64,000 nt of DNA from JAFAHD01 sp963772515. Its GTDB lineage: Bacteria; Vulcanimicrobiota; Vulcanimicrobiia; Eremiobacterales; Eremiobacteraceae. Below the pieces are notes generated by a model. The model saw only the letters and a list, made by a program, of their open reading frames with translations, ran no database searches and was not told where the DNA came from. Below are positions 18,590 through 26,216 of the stretch, one piece after another. Numbering within the stretch: the first letter of the stretch is position 1; every line of letters begins with the position of its first letter. The translations under genes and the position numbers were made by a program. The stretch covers positions 992,001 to 1,056,000 of the forward strand of contig CAVYXC010000002.1 of assembly GCA_963772515.1 (NCBI GenBank), read 5' to 3'.

Positions 18590-20023
18590 ATGCTCTTGCT
18601 CGTCGCCCAACTCAACTACTCGTGGTTCCGCTGGAAGGGGCTGCTGACAGGCGCGTACTTCGCGCTGCTCCTATCGGTCGGGCTTGCGGTTGGGCCGACG
18701 AATACCGCGAACACCGCCGCCGCGGCGCCGGGCGACATCCACAAGATCAAGCACGTCGTGATCATCATGCAAGAGAACCGCTCGTACGACACCTACTTCG
18801 GCACGTATCCGGGCGCTGAGGGACTCCCTCGCACCGCGAGCGGCGGCTTTGCCGTCTGCGTTCCCGCTCCCAGCGGCGGTTGCGTCCAGCCGTTCCACGA
18901 CTCGAGCGATCGCAACGCCGGCGGGCCGCACGGCGCGAGCAGCGCCGTCGCCGATATCGACGGCGGCAAGATGGACGGTTTCATCGCCGAGCAGGCCAAG
19001 GGCGGCAAGCGGCATTGCGCCGGAGCGTTCGATCCGCGCTGCGGCGCGGGCGACCATCCCGATGCGATGGGCTATCACGACGCGCGCGAGATCCCGAACT
19101 ATTGGCGCTACGCCCAAAACTACGTCTTGCAGGACAGCATGTTCGAGCCCAACGCATCGTGGAGTCTGCCCGAACACCTCTTCATGGTGTCGGGATGGTC
19201 GGCGCGCTGCAGCTCGCCCGATCCGATGAGCTGCGTCAACGAGCTGCAAAGCCCGCAACGTCTGGGCAGGGGCGGTGGTCAGCCCGATTATGCCTGGACC
19301 GATCTCACGTATCTGCTGCACAAGAACCACATCTCGTGGGCCTACTACCTCGCCCAGGGCACGCAGCCCGACTGCGAGGACGATCAGATGTATTGCGCGC
19401 CGCAGCCCCAGACTCGCGACGTGCCGCAGATCTGGAATCCGCTGCCGTGGTTTGAGACCGTCAAGCAAGACGGCGAGCTCGGGCAGATCCAAGACGTCTC
19501 GAATTTCTTCACCGCCGCCAAGAACGGCACGCTGCCGGCCGTCTCGTGGGTCGTGCCCAACGGCTCAGTGAGCGAGCATCCGCCGTCTCTGGTGAGCAGC
19601 GGGCAGACCTATGTCACCAGCGTCATCAACGCGGTGATGCGAAGCCCGGATTGGAACAGCACCGCGATCTTCCTCGCCTGGGATGACTGGGGCGGTTTCT
19701 ACGATCACGTCGTGCCGCCGCAGGTCGATGAGAACGGTTACGGCCTTCGCGTGCCTGGACTACTGATCAGCCCATACGCGCGAAAGGGGTACATCGACCA
19801 CCAAACGCTGAGCTTCGACGCATACCTCAAATTCATCGAAGACGATTTCTTGAACGCCGCGCGCATCGATCCGCGCACCGATGGCCGACCAGATCCACGT
19901 CCCGACGTGCGCGAGAACTCAGGCCAGCTCGGCAACCTGCTGGCTGAATTCGATTTCGATCAGGCTCCGCGACCGCCGCTGCTCCTGCCCGTGCACCCGA
20001 CGCCGGGCCCCGCCTCTCGCTGA
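18590..20023 (+). CDS. Secreted phosphoesterase (AcpA / phospholipase C family)
   Basis: 477-residue protein of the phosphoesterase family that includes bacterial non-haemolytic phospholipase C and acid phosphatase AcpA. The N-terminus has a membrane or signal segment (LLTGAYFALLLSVGLAVG). Metal-site motifs are Q-E-N-R-S-Y-D-T-Y-F-G, N-A-S-W-S-L-P-E-H-L-F-M-V-S-G, and W-D-D-W-G-G-F-Y-D-H-V. ATG 18590 follows AAAGGGG. The 96-base gap before it holds the palindrome and a hairpin with arms CTCTCA and TGAGAG. The substrate (phospholipid or phosphate ester) cannot be decided. It probably acts outside the inner membrane. Confidence 0.9.
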   Translation: MLLLVAQLNYSWFRWKGLLTGAYFALLLSVGLAVGPTNTANTAAAAPGDIHKIKHVVIIMQENRSYDTYFGTYPGAEGLPRTASGGFAVCVPAPSGGCVQPFHDSSDRNAGGPHGASSAVADIDGGKMDGFIAEQAKGGKRHCAGAFDPRCGAGDHPDAMGYHDAREIPNYWRYAQNYVLQDSMFEPNASWSLPEHLFMVSGWSARCSSPDPMSCVNELQSPQRLGRGGGQPDYAWTDLTYLLHKNHISWAYYLAQGTQPDCEDDQMYCAPQPQTRDVPQIWNPLPWFETVKQDGELGQIQDVSNFFTAAKNGTLPAVSWVVPNGSVSEHPPSLVSSGQTYVTSVINAVMRSPDWNSTAIFLAWDDWGGFYDHVVPPQVDENGYGLRVPGLLISPYARKGYIDHQTLSFDAYLKFIEDDFLNAARIDPRTDGRPDPRPDVRENSGQLGNLLAEFDFDQAPRPPLLLPVHPTPGPASR

Positions 20024-20047
20024 CCTCTTTCGCCGCGCGGCGGGAGT

Positions 20048-20118
20048 GTTTGATTCAAACGCGAAGCACCCATCATCATCAGTGCTTGGAAGAGACTGAC
20101 GGATGTTTTATCTGTCAG
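20048..20118 (+). other. Three successive stem-loops in a 5' leader or intergenic region
   Basis: GTTTG/CAAAC (20048-20060), AAGCAC/GTGCTT (20064-20087), and CTGACGGAT/ATCTGTCAG (20096-20118, nine pairs with one G-U, loop GTTTT). They fill the gap between the phosphoesterase stop and the next gene. None has a clear U-tract, so they could be a structured leader rather than a terminator. Confidence 0.5.
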
Positions 20119-20154
20119 CTCTTGCGACGCGCTTTTCGATGCAGGAGTTACCGA

Positions 20155-20665
20155 ATGCGTCTGACTCTTCTCACCGTTGTCGCGTGCGCCGCAGGCGCAC
20201 TGCTCGGCTCCGCCGCGCGCGCGGATACGGCGGCGACCACGCCGCCCTTACCGCCGGGCATGACGCCCGCCGTATACAAGATGATCATGACACCAGGTCA
20301 GCCTCATCCGCCAGGTTTGCCCGCCGACGTCGTTCCGCAGCTGGGCTGCATACCGACGATGGGTTTCCACTACGCCGCTCCCGGGGAACTGGCCGATCGG
20401 TCCGATCTACGGCTGGTACGATGGAAAGCCGACCTTCACTGAAGTCATGCTTCCGCAGTCCGCCTTCGACAAGGGGATGAGCTGGACCGACGTGCTCAAG
20501 CCGTTGCCGGGCTATCAGATCGATCATGTCGACATGTGGTTCGAACCGCACGGTCACCCCGGCTACGCAGTTCCCCATTATGACATCCACGCATGGTATG
20601 TGGGAACTCAGAGTCACATGTACTGGTGCGGCAACACGTCGGGCAAGAAGCCGGCCTGGCTCTAA
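20155..20665 (+). pseudogene. Secreted protein of unknown function, single frameshift
   Basis: ATG 20155 has AGGAG seven bases upstream and begins a good signal peptide (MRLTLLTVVACAAGALLGSAARA). The mature part starts with P-P-G-M-T-P-A-V-Y-K-M-I and reads M-G-F-H-Y, then loses frame. One base too many near 20395-20399 separates G-E-L-A-D from G-P-I-Y-G-W-Y-D-G-K-P-T-F-T-E. The second part runs to W-C-G-N-T-S-G-K-K-P-A-W-L and TAA 20665. The joined product would be about 169 residues. It may belong to a small family of uncharacterised secreted proteins (I think of TTHB210/DUF5602-like proteins, unverified). A strong terminator follows. The insertion could be an assembly error. Confidence 0.75.
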
Positions 20666-20694
20666 GCCGCTCGCGGTAAGCGTCGCAAAGAAAA

Positions 20695-20728
20695 AGGCCC
20701 GGCGTTCACACACCGGGCCTCTTTTTTT
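20695..20728 (+). terminator. Rho-independent terminator
   Basis: Perfect 8-bp stem AGGCCCGG/CCGGGCCT (20695-20702 and 20713-20720) with a 10-base loop and a run of seven T. It ends the frameshifted secreted-protein gene. Confidence 0.93.
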
Positions 20729-20734
20729 ATGTAG

Positions 20735-20754
20735 CGGTCGAGTTTACTCGACCG
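20735..20754. repeat. 20-bp palindrome, copy 3
   Basis: CGGTCGAGTTTACTCGACCG preceded by TGTAG. It is a compensated variant (GAG/CTC instead of GAA/TTC), so pairing is kept although the sequence changed. Confidence 0.9.
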
Positions 20755-20761
20755 GTTGTAG

Positions 20762-20781
20762 CGGTCGAATTCATTCGACCG
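20762..20781. repeat. 20-bp palindrome, copy 4
   Basis: CGGTCGAATTCATTCGACCG preceded by TGTAG and in tandem with copy 3 (seven bases between). It lies just past the stop of the zinc-ribbon gene on the other strand. Confidence 0.9.
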
Positions 20782-20787
20782 TCTTGG

Positions 20788-21114
20788 TTAGTACGCCGAG
20801 CGCTGCTTTTGGAAGCAGTCGCGGCAATACACGGGCTTGTCCCCGCGGGGCTGGAACGGAACCTCTGCGACTCCGCCGCAGCTCGAGCATGTCGCTTTGA
20901 ACATCTCGCGCTGGCCGCCGCCGCCGTAGCCACGGCTTCCGCCGCCGCCACCGCTACCGCCGCCCATGCGGCTGGCCTTGCGGGCCTGCCGGCAATCGGG
21001 GCAACGGCTGGGTTTGTTCTGGAACCCCTTTTGTTCGTAGAACTCCTGTTCGCCAGCGGTGAACGTGAATTGGTTCCCGCAGTCGACGCAGGTGATGAGT
21101 TGATCGGTATACAC
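20788..21114 (-). CDS. Zinc-ribbon protein with CxxC pairs and Gly-rich linker
   Basis: 108-residue soluble protein. An N-terminal zinc ribbon (C-V-D-C ... C-P-D-C) is followed by a glycine-rich linker and a second ribbon (C-S-S-C ... C-R-D-C). The first half resembles the small zinc-ribbon family often annotated as probable zinc-binding or cold-shock-associated protein. A GTG at 21114 is chosen: it opens with V-Y-T-D-Q-L-I-T-C and an AGGGGAG lies about 11 bases upstream. The longer frame to 21159 would run through an operator-like palindrome. Function is unknown; RNA or nucleic-acid binding is plausible from the Gly-rich linker. Confidence 0.8.
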   Translation of the reverse strand: MYTDQLITCVDCGNQFTFTAGEQEFYEQKGFQNKPSRCPDCRQARKASRMGGGSGGGGGSRGYGGGGQREMFKATCSSCGGVAEVPFQPRGDKPVYCRDCFQKQRSAY

Positions 21115-21139
21115 TAGAGTTGAAACTCCCCTTGGTGCA

Positions 21140-21156
21140 TTGTCAGACTCTGACAA
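21140..21156. promoter_or_regulatory. Perfect 17-bp palindrome upstream of the zinc-ribbon gene
   Basis: TTGTCAGACTCTGACAA: two perfect 8-base arms around one C. It sits 25 bases upstream of the GTG start on the minus strand, a typical operator position. The regulator is unknown. Confidence 0.6.
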
Positions 21157-21280
21157 CACACACGTCAGTAGTTGAACGTTTCGGTGTCCGGTTTCTGACG
21201 ATCGCGAAGAGGAGTTATCCTGATTCGACGCCCTGGCAGAGCCCCAAGACTTTCCAAAACCTCGCTTATCTTAGCAAAAT

Positions 21281-21302
21281 AGGGCCTCGCATTCAAGGCC
21301 CT
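21281..21302. other. Hairpin in the 274-base gap between zinc-ribbon and VOC genes
   Basis: AGGGCCT (21281-21287) and AGGCCCT (21296-21302) form a 7-bp stem with an 8-base loop, with ATTTT following on the minus strand. Apart from this hairpin and the 21140 palindrome I see nothing in the gap 21115-21388. Confidence 0.45.
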
Positions 21303-21388
21303 GGAGCGCAGGGCGGCACAGATGGGCCGAAGAACGAGACGCGCCCTCGCCCACGATGCGCCGAATCACGGCCGAAAGGACGCCTTTC

Positions 21389-21751
21389 ATGCCCAGACCA
21401 GTGCACTTCGAGATCAACGCCGACAAGCCGGCTCGCGCCGCCGAATTCTATTCGGGTGTGTTCGGCTGGAAGATAACCAAGTGGGACGGGCCCATCGACT
21501 ATTGGCTGGTCGACACCGGCGAGGGCGATTCGGGCATCAACGGCGGCATCGTGCCTCGCATGCAGCCGAACATCGCGACCGTCAACACCATCACCGTCGA
21601 CGATCTCGACGGCTATCTGGCAAAGGTCCAAGCGGCCGGCGGCACCATCATGCGCCCGAAGTATATGGTGCCGGGCATCGGTTGGCTCGCCTACGTCACC
21701 GATACGGATGGCAACCCGTTCGGCATGCTGCAACCCAACGACGGCGCGTAA
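21389..21751 (+). CDS. VOC family protein (glyoxalase/bleomycin-resistance fold)
   Basis: 120 residues in two beta-alpha-beta-beta-beta modules. The opening R-P-V-H-F-E-I-N-A-D-K-P and E-F-Y-S-G-V-F-G-W, and the ending D-T-D-G-N-P-F-G-M-L-Q, are typical of the small VOC proteins found widely in soil bacteria. ATG 21389 is preceded by AAAGGA and chosen over upstream in-frame starts. Its reaction is unknown; members bind metals and small molecules. It converges on the MFS gene with two bases between stops. Confidence 0.88.
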   Translation: MPRPVHFEINADKPARAAEFYSGVFGWKITKWDGPIDYWLVDTGEGDSGINGGIVPRMQPNIATVNTITVDDLDGYLAKVQAAGGTIMRPKYMVPGIGWLAYVTDTDGNPFGMLQPNDGA

Positions 21752-21753
21752 CG

Positions 21754-23295
21754 CTACTTCGGTCGCGCGGGGATGAAGATCGCCGCCACGATCGCGCTCG
21801 CCAGCGCGAGCAGCGCGCCGAGGAGCATCGCGACCCGAAACGCGCTGACGTACGAACGCGCGACCGCGTCTTGTACTTCGTCGCGCACGTCCGCTGGCAC
21901 GTCGGCGGGGGCAGTCGCTTGCGCAAGTTTGGTGCGCTGCGCCGCCATGTGCTGGTCGACATGCGCGCGCAGCTGCGCGGGCATCGGCAGCGCGTTGATC
22001 GAGGTGTCGAGCTTCATGCTGAAGACCGACAAGACGACCAAGCTCATGACGGCGACCGCGAACAGGCCCGCCGCTCGCGAGACTGCGTTATTTATTGCAG
22101 AAGCCAGGCCTGCGTCGCTTTGGTTCACCGACTCGAGCACGGTCGTCGTCAGCGGCGCGACCGTGATGACCATCCCCAGCCCGAGGACGACGAACGCCGG
22201 GAAGAACGTCGTCCAGTAGCTGCCCCCGATGCCGGGCAATGCGAACAGCGCCAACCCGACGGTCGCGATCGCTGGGCCGATGGTCAACGGCAGTTTCGAG
22301 CCGTAACGCGCGACCAAACCGCCAGCCCATGGCGACAGCGCGACCATCAGCACGATGAACGGCATCATCGAAAAGCCGGCGGCGGTCGGCGCATAGTGCT
22401 GCACCTGGATGAGGTCGAAGGGAACGAAGAACAAAATGCCGGCCAAGGCCGCATAGAGCAGAAACGTCAGCACGTTCGCGCCAGAGAAGGTCGGCGACGC
22501 GAACAGCTTCAGCGGCATCATCGGGGCGGGCGAGCGCGCTTCCACCACGATGAACGCGCCGAGCGCCAGCGCGCCCAGCAGCAGCGAACCGATGACCGCC
22601 GGATCGCCGAAGCCGACGCCGCCCGCGGTGATCAACCCGTACGTGAGACCGGCCAGCCCGATGGTCGCCAACGCCGAGCCCGTCCAATCCAGATGATGGA
22701 CGCGCTCGTGATCGCGCGTCTCCGGAACGCCGATCATGCACAACGCCACGACCGCGATCGCCAGCGGGATGTTGAGGAAGAAGATCCAGCGCCAGGACGC
22801 GTACTGGACGATCGCGCCGCCGAGCGCCGGTCCGATCGTCGCCGCAAGCGCGGTGAAGGACGACCAGGTGCCGATCGCGCGGCCGCGTGTCTGCGCGTCG
22901 AAGGTCGTGCTGATGATCGCCAAACTTCCGGGCGTGAGCAGCGCGCTGCCGATGCCCTGCACGCCGCGCGCGAGGATCAAATGGTGGACGTCGGGCGCGA
23001 ACCCGCACCATGCCGATGCGGCCGCGAAGATCACGGTGCCGATGACGAACAGGCGCCGGCGTCCGAAATGGTCGCCGAGCGACCCGCCGACCAGCATCAG
23101 CGCGGCGAGGAACAGCGTGTAGGCGTTGACGACCCACTGCATGTCGATCGCGTTGGCATGCAAGGCGGTCTGGATCACCGGCAGCGCGATGTTGACGACG
23201 GTGCCGTCGATGAACACCATGCTCGACCCTAAAATGGTGGCGACGAGGACGATGAAGCGGGTCGAGCGCGGGTAGACGACGGCTGCGACGGCCAT
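21754..23295 (-). CDS. MFS multidrug exporter, DHA2 (EmrB/QacA) type
   Basis: 513 residues with about 14 membrane helices. Motif A is G-G-S-L-G-D-H-F-G-R-R-R, and the DHA2 signature near the start is D-G-T-V-V-N-I-A-L-P. A periplasmic loop (PMPAQLRAHVDQHMAAQRTK) lies before the last helix. Start ATG 23295 encodes M-A-V-A-A-V-V-Y-P-R; the open frame further upstream is not coding. It is the last gene of a three-gene minus-strand cluster (ABC exporter, small membrane protein, MFS) with a 5-base gap, which suggests joint expression for drug or metabolite export. Confidence 0.9.
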   Translation of the reverse strand: MAVAAVVYPRSTRFIVLVATILGSSMVFIDGTVVNIALPVIQTALHANAIDMQWVVNAYTLFLAALMLVGGSLGDHFGRRRLFVIGTVIFAAASAWCGFAPDVHHLILARGVQGIGSALLTPGSLAIISTTFDAQTRGRAIGTWSSFTALAATIGPALGGAIVQYASWRWIFFLNIPLAIAVVALCMIGVPETRDHERVHHLDWTGSALATIGLAGLTYGLITAGGVGFGDPAVIGSLLLGALALGAFIVVEARSPAPMMPLKLFASPTFSGANVLTFLLYAALAGILFFVPFDLIQVQHYAPTAAGFSMMPFIVLMVALSPWAGGLVARYGSKLPLTIGPAIATVGLALFALPGIGGSYWTTFFPAFVVLGLGMVITVAPLTTTVLESVNQSDAGLASAINNAVSRAAGLFAVAVMSLVVLSVFSMKLDTSINALPMPAQLRAHVDQHMAAQRTKLAQATAPADVPADVRDEVQDAVARSYVSAFRVAMLLGALLALASAIVAAIFIPARPK

Positions 23296-23300
23296 GCGCG

Positions 23301-23831
23301 TCAGGGCGTCTGCGAGTAGATGCGCGCCAGGTACAAGCGCACGCCGGCGTTCATGCCCACCAACAGCGCGAGCAGAGCGACGCTGGTCAGGCCGAACAAG
23401 CCGGACGTCGCCGCCGGCATGCCGGAAGGGTCGAGGTTGAAGCCACCGGTGAAGAAGCGCACCCCGAAACGCAGCGCCAGCACTGCGATGAAAATGATCG
23501 CGCCGATCGGCGAGACTTTGACGAACATCGCGCGTGCAGCGCGGTCGACGCGGACGGTCGTGTGCGTGCCCTGGTACCACCCGATCGCCGTCCCCACCGC
23601 GAGTGCGGCGAGCAGGATAGCGATGTCGCGGGCACTCGTGACCCCCTCGAAGACGGCGAACCACGTGGTGACCGCGGCGAACACCACGGTGATGGTCCAC
23701 ATGCCAGTGGGACTGTAGCGCTGCTCGTTGCTCATGCGGACGACGCGCACCGCCACGACCGCGATCAAGAGAATGATGGTGATCGCCGGGATCAGGCCTG
23801 GCGGAGCGGTCGGCGCAGCGATCACGCTCAT
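23301..23831 (-). CDS. Small polytopic membrane protein (possibly CcdC-like)
   Basis: 176 residues with four or five hydrophobic helices (IPAITIILLIAVVAVRVV, TITVVFAAVTTWFAVFEG, IAILLAALAVGTAIGWY, GAIIFIAVLALRFGV, TSVALLALLVGMNAGV). The pattern R-V-x-R-M plus G-T-A-I-G-W-Y-Q-G-T-H recalls CcdC/DUF1453 membrane proteins, but I am not certain. Its start overlaps the ABC exporter stop by four bases, and the MFS gene follows 5 bases later. It has no recognisable catalytic motif. Confidence 0.75.
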   Translation of the reverse strand: MSVIAAPTAPPGLIPAITIILLIAVVAVRVVRMSNEQRYSPTGMWTITVVFAAVTTWFAVFEGVTSARDIAILLAALAVGTAIGWYQGTHTTVRVDRAARAMFVKVSPIGAIIFIAVLALRFGVRFFTGGFNLDPSGMPAATSGLFGLTSVALLALLVGMNAGVRLYLARIYSQTP

Positions 23832-25663
23832 GCGAGCAACTCCTCTTGGGCGCTCTGCTTGAACTGCGCCTCGTAGAGCTGCGCGTACAAGCCACTGCGC
23901 GCGAGGAGCTCGCGATGCGTGCCCGATTCGACGATGCGCCCGGCGTCGACGACGTGGATGACGTCCGCGCGCGCGATGGTGGACAGGCGGTGCGCGATGA
24001 CGAGATTGGTGCGGCCGCGCATCAACGGCTCGAGCGCCGCTTGGATGAGCCGCTCGGACGTCGAGTCAAGCGAGCTGGTGGCTTCGTCCAAGATCAAGAC
24101 CCGCGGATCCTTGAGCAGCACGCGAGCGATCGCCACGCGCTGGCGTTCCCCGCCTGACAGCTTGAGCCCGCGCTCGCCGACGACGGTCTCGAAGCCGTCC
24201 GGCAAATCGGCGATGAAATCGTAGATGTTGGCCGCCTTGCACGCCGCGATCAGCTCGGCGTCGCTCGCCTGCGGGTTGCCGTAGCGCAGATTCTCGCGAA
24301 TCGTCGTGTGGAAGAGGTAGGTCTCCTGTGCGACGATGCCGATGCTCGAGCGCAACGATTCGAGCGTCAGGTCGCGCACGTCATGTCCGTCGAGCGTCAC
24401 GCGGCCCTCCTGCGGGTCGTAAAAGCGCGGCACGAGGTTCATGATCGTCGTCTTGCCGGCGCCGCTCGGTCCGACGAAGGCGACGAGCTGGCTGGGCATC
24501 GCGCGAAACGACACGTCGTCGAGCGCCCACCGATCGTCGACGTAGCGAAAACGGACGTGCTCGAAGCCGACCTCGCCGCGGACACTCGCGAGCGCGATCG
24601 CGTCCGGCCGCTGCGGCGCCTCGGGCGACATATCGAGATAGTTGAAGATACGCTCGAAGACCGCGAAGGCGCTCACGATCTGTACCTGCACGGAGACTAG
24701 CGCCGCCGCCGGTCCGTACAGGCGGGCCAGATACGCGACGAAGGCGACGATCGTGCCGACCTGCAGGCCGCGCTCGATCGCCAGCCAGCCGCCGCCGAGC
24801 CAGATGATCGCCGGTCCGACGACGACCAGCGCACCGACCAACGCGATGAACCAGCGCCCGACCAGCGCGAGGCGGATCTCCATGTCCATCAGCTCGGTGC
24901 CGGCGTCGTGGAAGCGCGCTGCTTCTTGGCGCTCGCGCACGAACGACTTCACCAGCGTGATGCCCGATAGCGAGAGCGTCTCTTGGATGAGGCTTTCGAT
25001 GCGATCGCGCTGCTCGCGCGTCTTCTTGCGCACCGCATACATCGTGCGCCCGACCGGTCCGAGCGGGATCACCATGAGCGGCACGACGACGAGCGAGAGC
25101 AGCGCCAAGCGCCAGTCGAGCAGAAAGATCGCGATCAGCGTGGTCACGATCATGAGCACGTTGGTGACGATGGTGACCACCGTGCCGGTGACGACGTTGT
25201 CGATCGCGTCGACGTCGCTTGAGACGCGGTTCATGATCTCGCCGGTCTTGGTGGACGTGAAGAACGAGAGCGGCATGCGGTGCAAATGCTGCACGAGCGC
25301 GTCGCGCATGTCGCGCATGATGCCCTCGCCGACCGCCGCATTGAGATACCCTTGCCAGACGCCGATGATCGCCGCGGCGAGCGCGACGCCGATCATGCCG
25401 CCAACGTTGACCCACAAGCTGTGAAGGTCGTGTTTGGCGATCGAGACGTCGATGATCCATTTCGTGAAGAGCGGCGGAAGCTGGCCCAAACTCGTCGCGA
25501 TCAAGATGCAGACCAGCACGAGCGCTTCTTTGCGCCAGTACGGCGCGAAGTAACGCAAGATGCGGCGCACGTCGACCTTGGCAGGCGGCGTGCCGCCGTC
25601 GCCGGACGCGCCCATCGCGTACATCATGTGGAAAGGGGTGGAGCCGCCGAGCATGAAGCTCAT
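23828..25663 (-). CDS. ABC exporter, fused membrane and ATPase domains (MsbA/LmrA-like)
   Basis: 611 residues: six-helix type I exporter domain (about 35-340), then the nucleotide-binding domain with Walker A G-P-S-G-A-G-K-T-T, signature L-S-G-G-E-R-Q-R, Walker B V-L-I-L-D-E-A-T-S-S-L-D and switch I-A-H-R-L-S-T. It probably works as a homodimer exporting lipids or hydrophobic drugs across the inner membrane. It is the first gene of the minus-strand export cluster. The substrate is undetermined. Confidence 0.93.
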   Translation of the reverse strand: MSFMLGGSTPFHMMYAMGASGDGGTPPAKVDVRRILRYFAPYWRKEALVLVCILIATSLGQLPPLFTKWIIDVSIAKHDLHSLWVNVGGMIGVALAAAIIGVWQGYLNAAVGEGIMRDMRDALVQHLHRMPLSFFTSTKTGEIMNRVSSDVDAIDNVVTGTVVTIVTNVLMIVTTLIAIFLLDWRLALLSLVVVPLMVIPLGPVGRTMYAVRKKTREQRDRIESLIQETLSLSGITLVKSFVRERQEAARFHDAGTELMDMEIRLALVGRWFIALVGALVVVGPAIIWLGGGWLAIERGLQVGTIVAFVAYLARLYGPAAALVSVQVQIVSAFAVFERIFNYLDMSPEAPQRPDAIALASVRGEVGFEHVRFRYVDDRWALDDVSFRAMPSQLVAFVGPSGAGKTTIMNLVPRFYDPQEGRVTLDGHDVRDLTLESLRSSIGIVAQETYLFHTTIRENLRYGNPQASDAELIAACKAANIYDFIADLPDGFETVVGERGLKLSGGERQRVAIARVLLKDPRVLILDEATSSLDSTSERLIQAALEPLMRGRTNLVIAHRLSTIARADVIHVVDAGRIVESGTHRELLARSGLYAQLYEAQFKQSAQEELLA

Positions 25664-25714
25664 CTCCGGCGGGTCACCTGCCGATTCCCCTAAGAAGAGG
25701 GAGGCATCTCACCA

Positions 25715-26212
25715 GTGCCAGTTCACGTTCCGCCGACCGCCGATGAGGCGACGACGCTAGCGCGCGATGCCAAGACGCTGCAGGCGCGCATCACCACTAA
25801 ACATGGCGATGTCGTATTCGAATTCTATCCGGATGACGCGCCGACGACGGTGGCCGCGTTCATCAAGCTCGCGCGCGCCGGATTCTACGACGGCTTGACG
25901 TTCCATCGCGTCGAACCCGGCTTCGTCGTGCAGGGCGGCTGCCCCGAAGGGACCGGACGCGGCGGCCCCGGCTACAATCTGCGCGAAGAGTTCAACAAGC
26001 GCAAGCACGTGCAGGGCACCGTTGCGATGGCGCGCGCGCAATCGCCCAACTCGGCGGGCTCGCAGTTCTACATCTGCCTCGAGCCTGCGCCGTTTTTGGA
26101 CAATCAGTACACCGTCTTCGGCCAGGTCACCGACGGATTCGACCGGGTCCAGAAAATCAAAGTCGGCGACGCGATGGAGCGCGTACGGATCGAGCCCAAG
26201 GCTTCGAAATAG
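25715..26212 (+). CDS. Cyclophilin-type peptidyl-prolyl cis-trans isomerase
   Basis: 165-residue cyclophilin with F-H-R-V-E-P-G-F-V-V-Q-G-G, M-A-R-A-Q-S-P-N-S-A-G-S-Q-F-Y-I and F-G-Q-V-T-D-G. It lacks a signal peptide and is likely cytoplasmic. It begins with GTG 25715, 10 bases after AAGAGGGAGG. It is divergent from the ABC exporter and convergent with the M56 protease gene, whose stop is five bases away, so it is probably a single-gene transcript. Confidence 0.93.
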   Translation: MPVHVPPTADEATTLARDAKTLQARITTKHGDVVFEFYPDDAPTTVAAFIKLARAGFYDGLTFHRVEPGFVVQGGCPEGTGRGGPGYNLREEFNKRKHVQGTVAMARAQSPNSAGSQFYICLEPAPFLDNQYTVFGQVTDGFDRVQKIKVGDAMERVRIEPKASK

Positions 26213-26216
26213 CGCG

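Noticed and set aside
21754..23895. 713-residue version of the MFS gene
   Set aside because: The extra 200 N-terminal residues are Arg/Gly-rich noise antisense to nothing conserved and overlap two real genes; the transporter begins at 23295.
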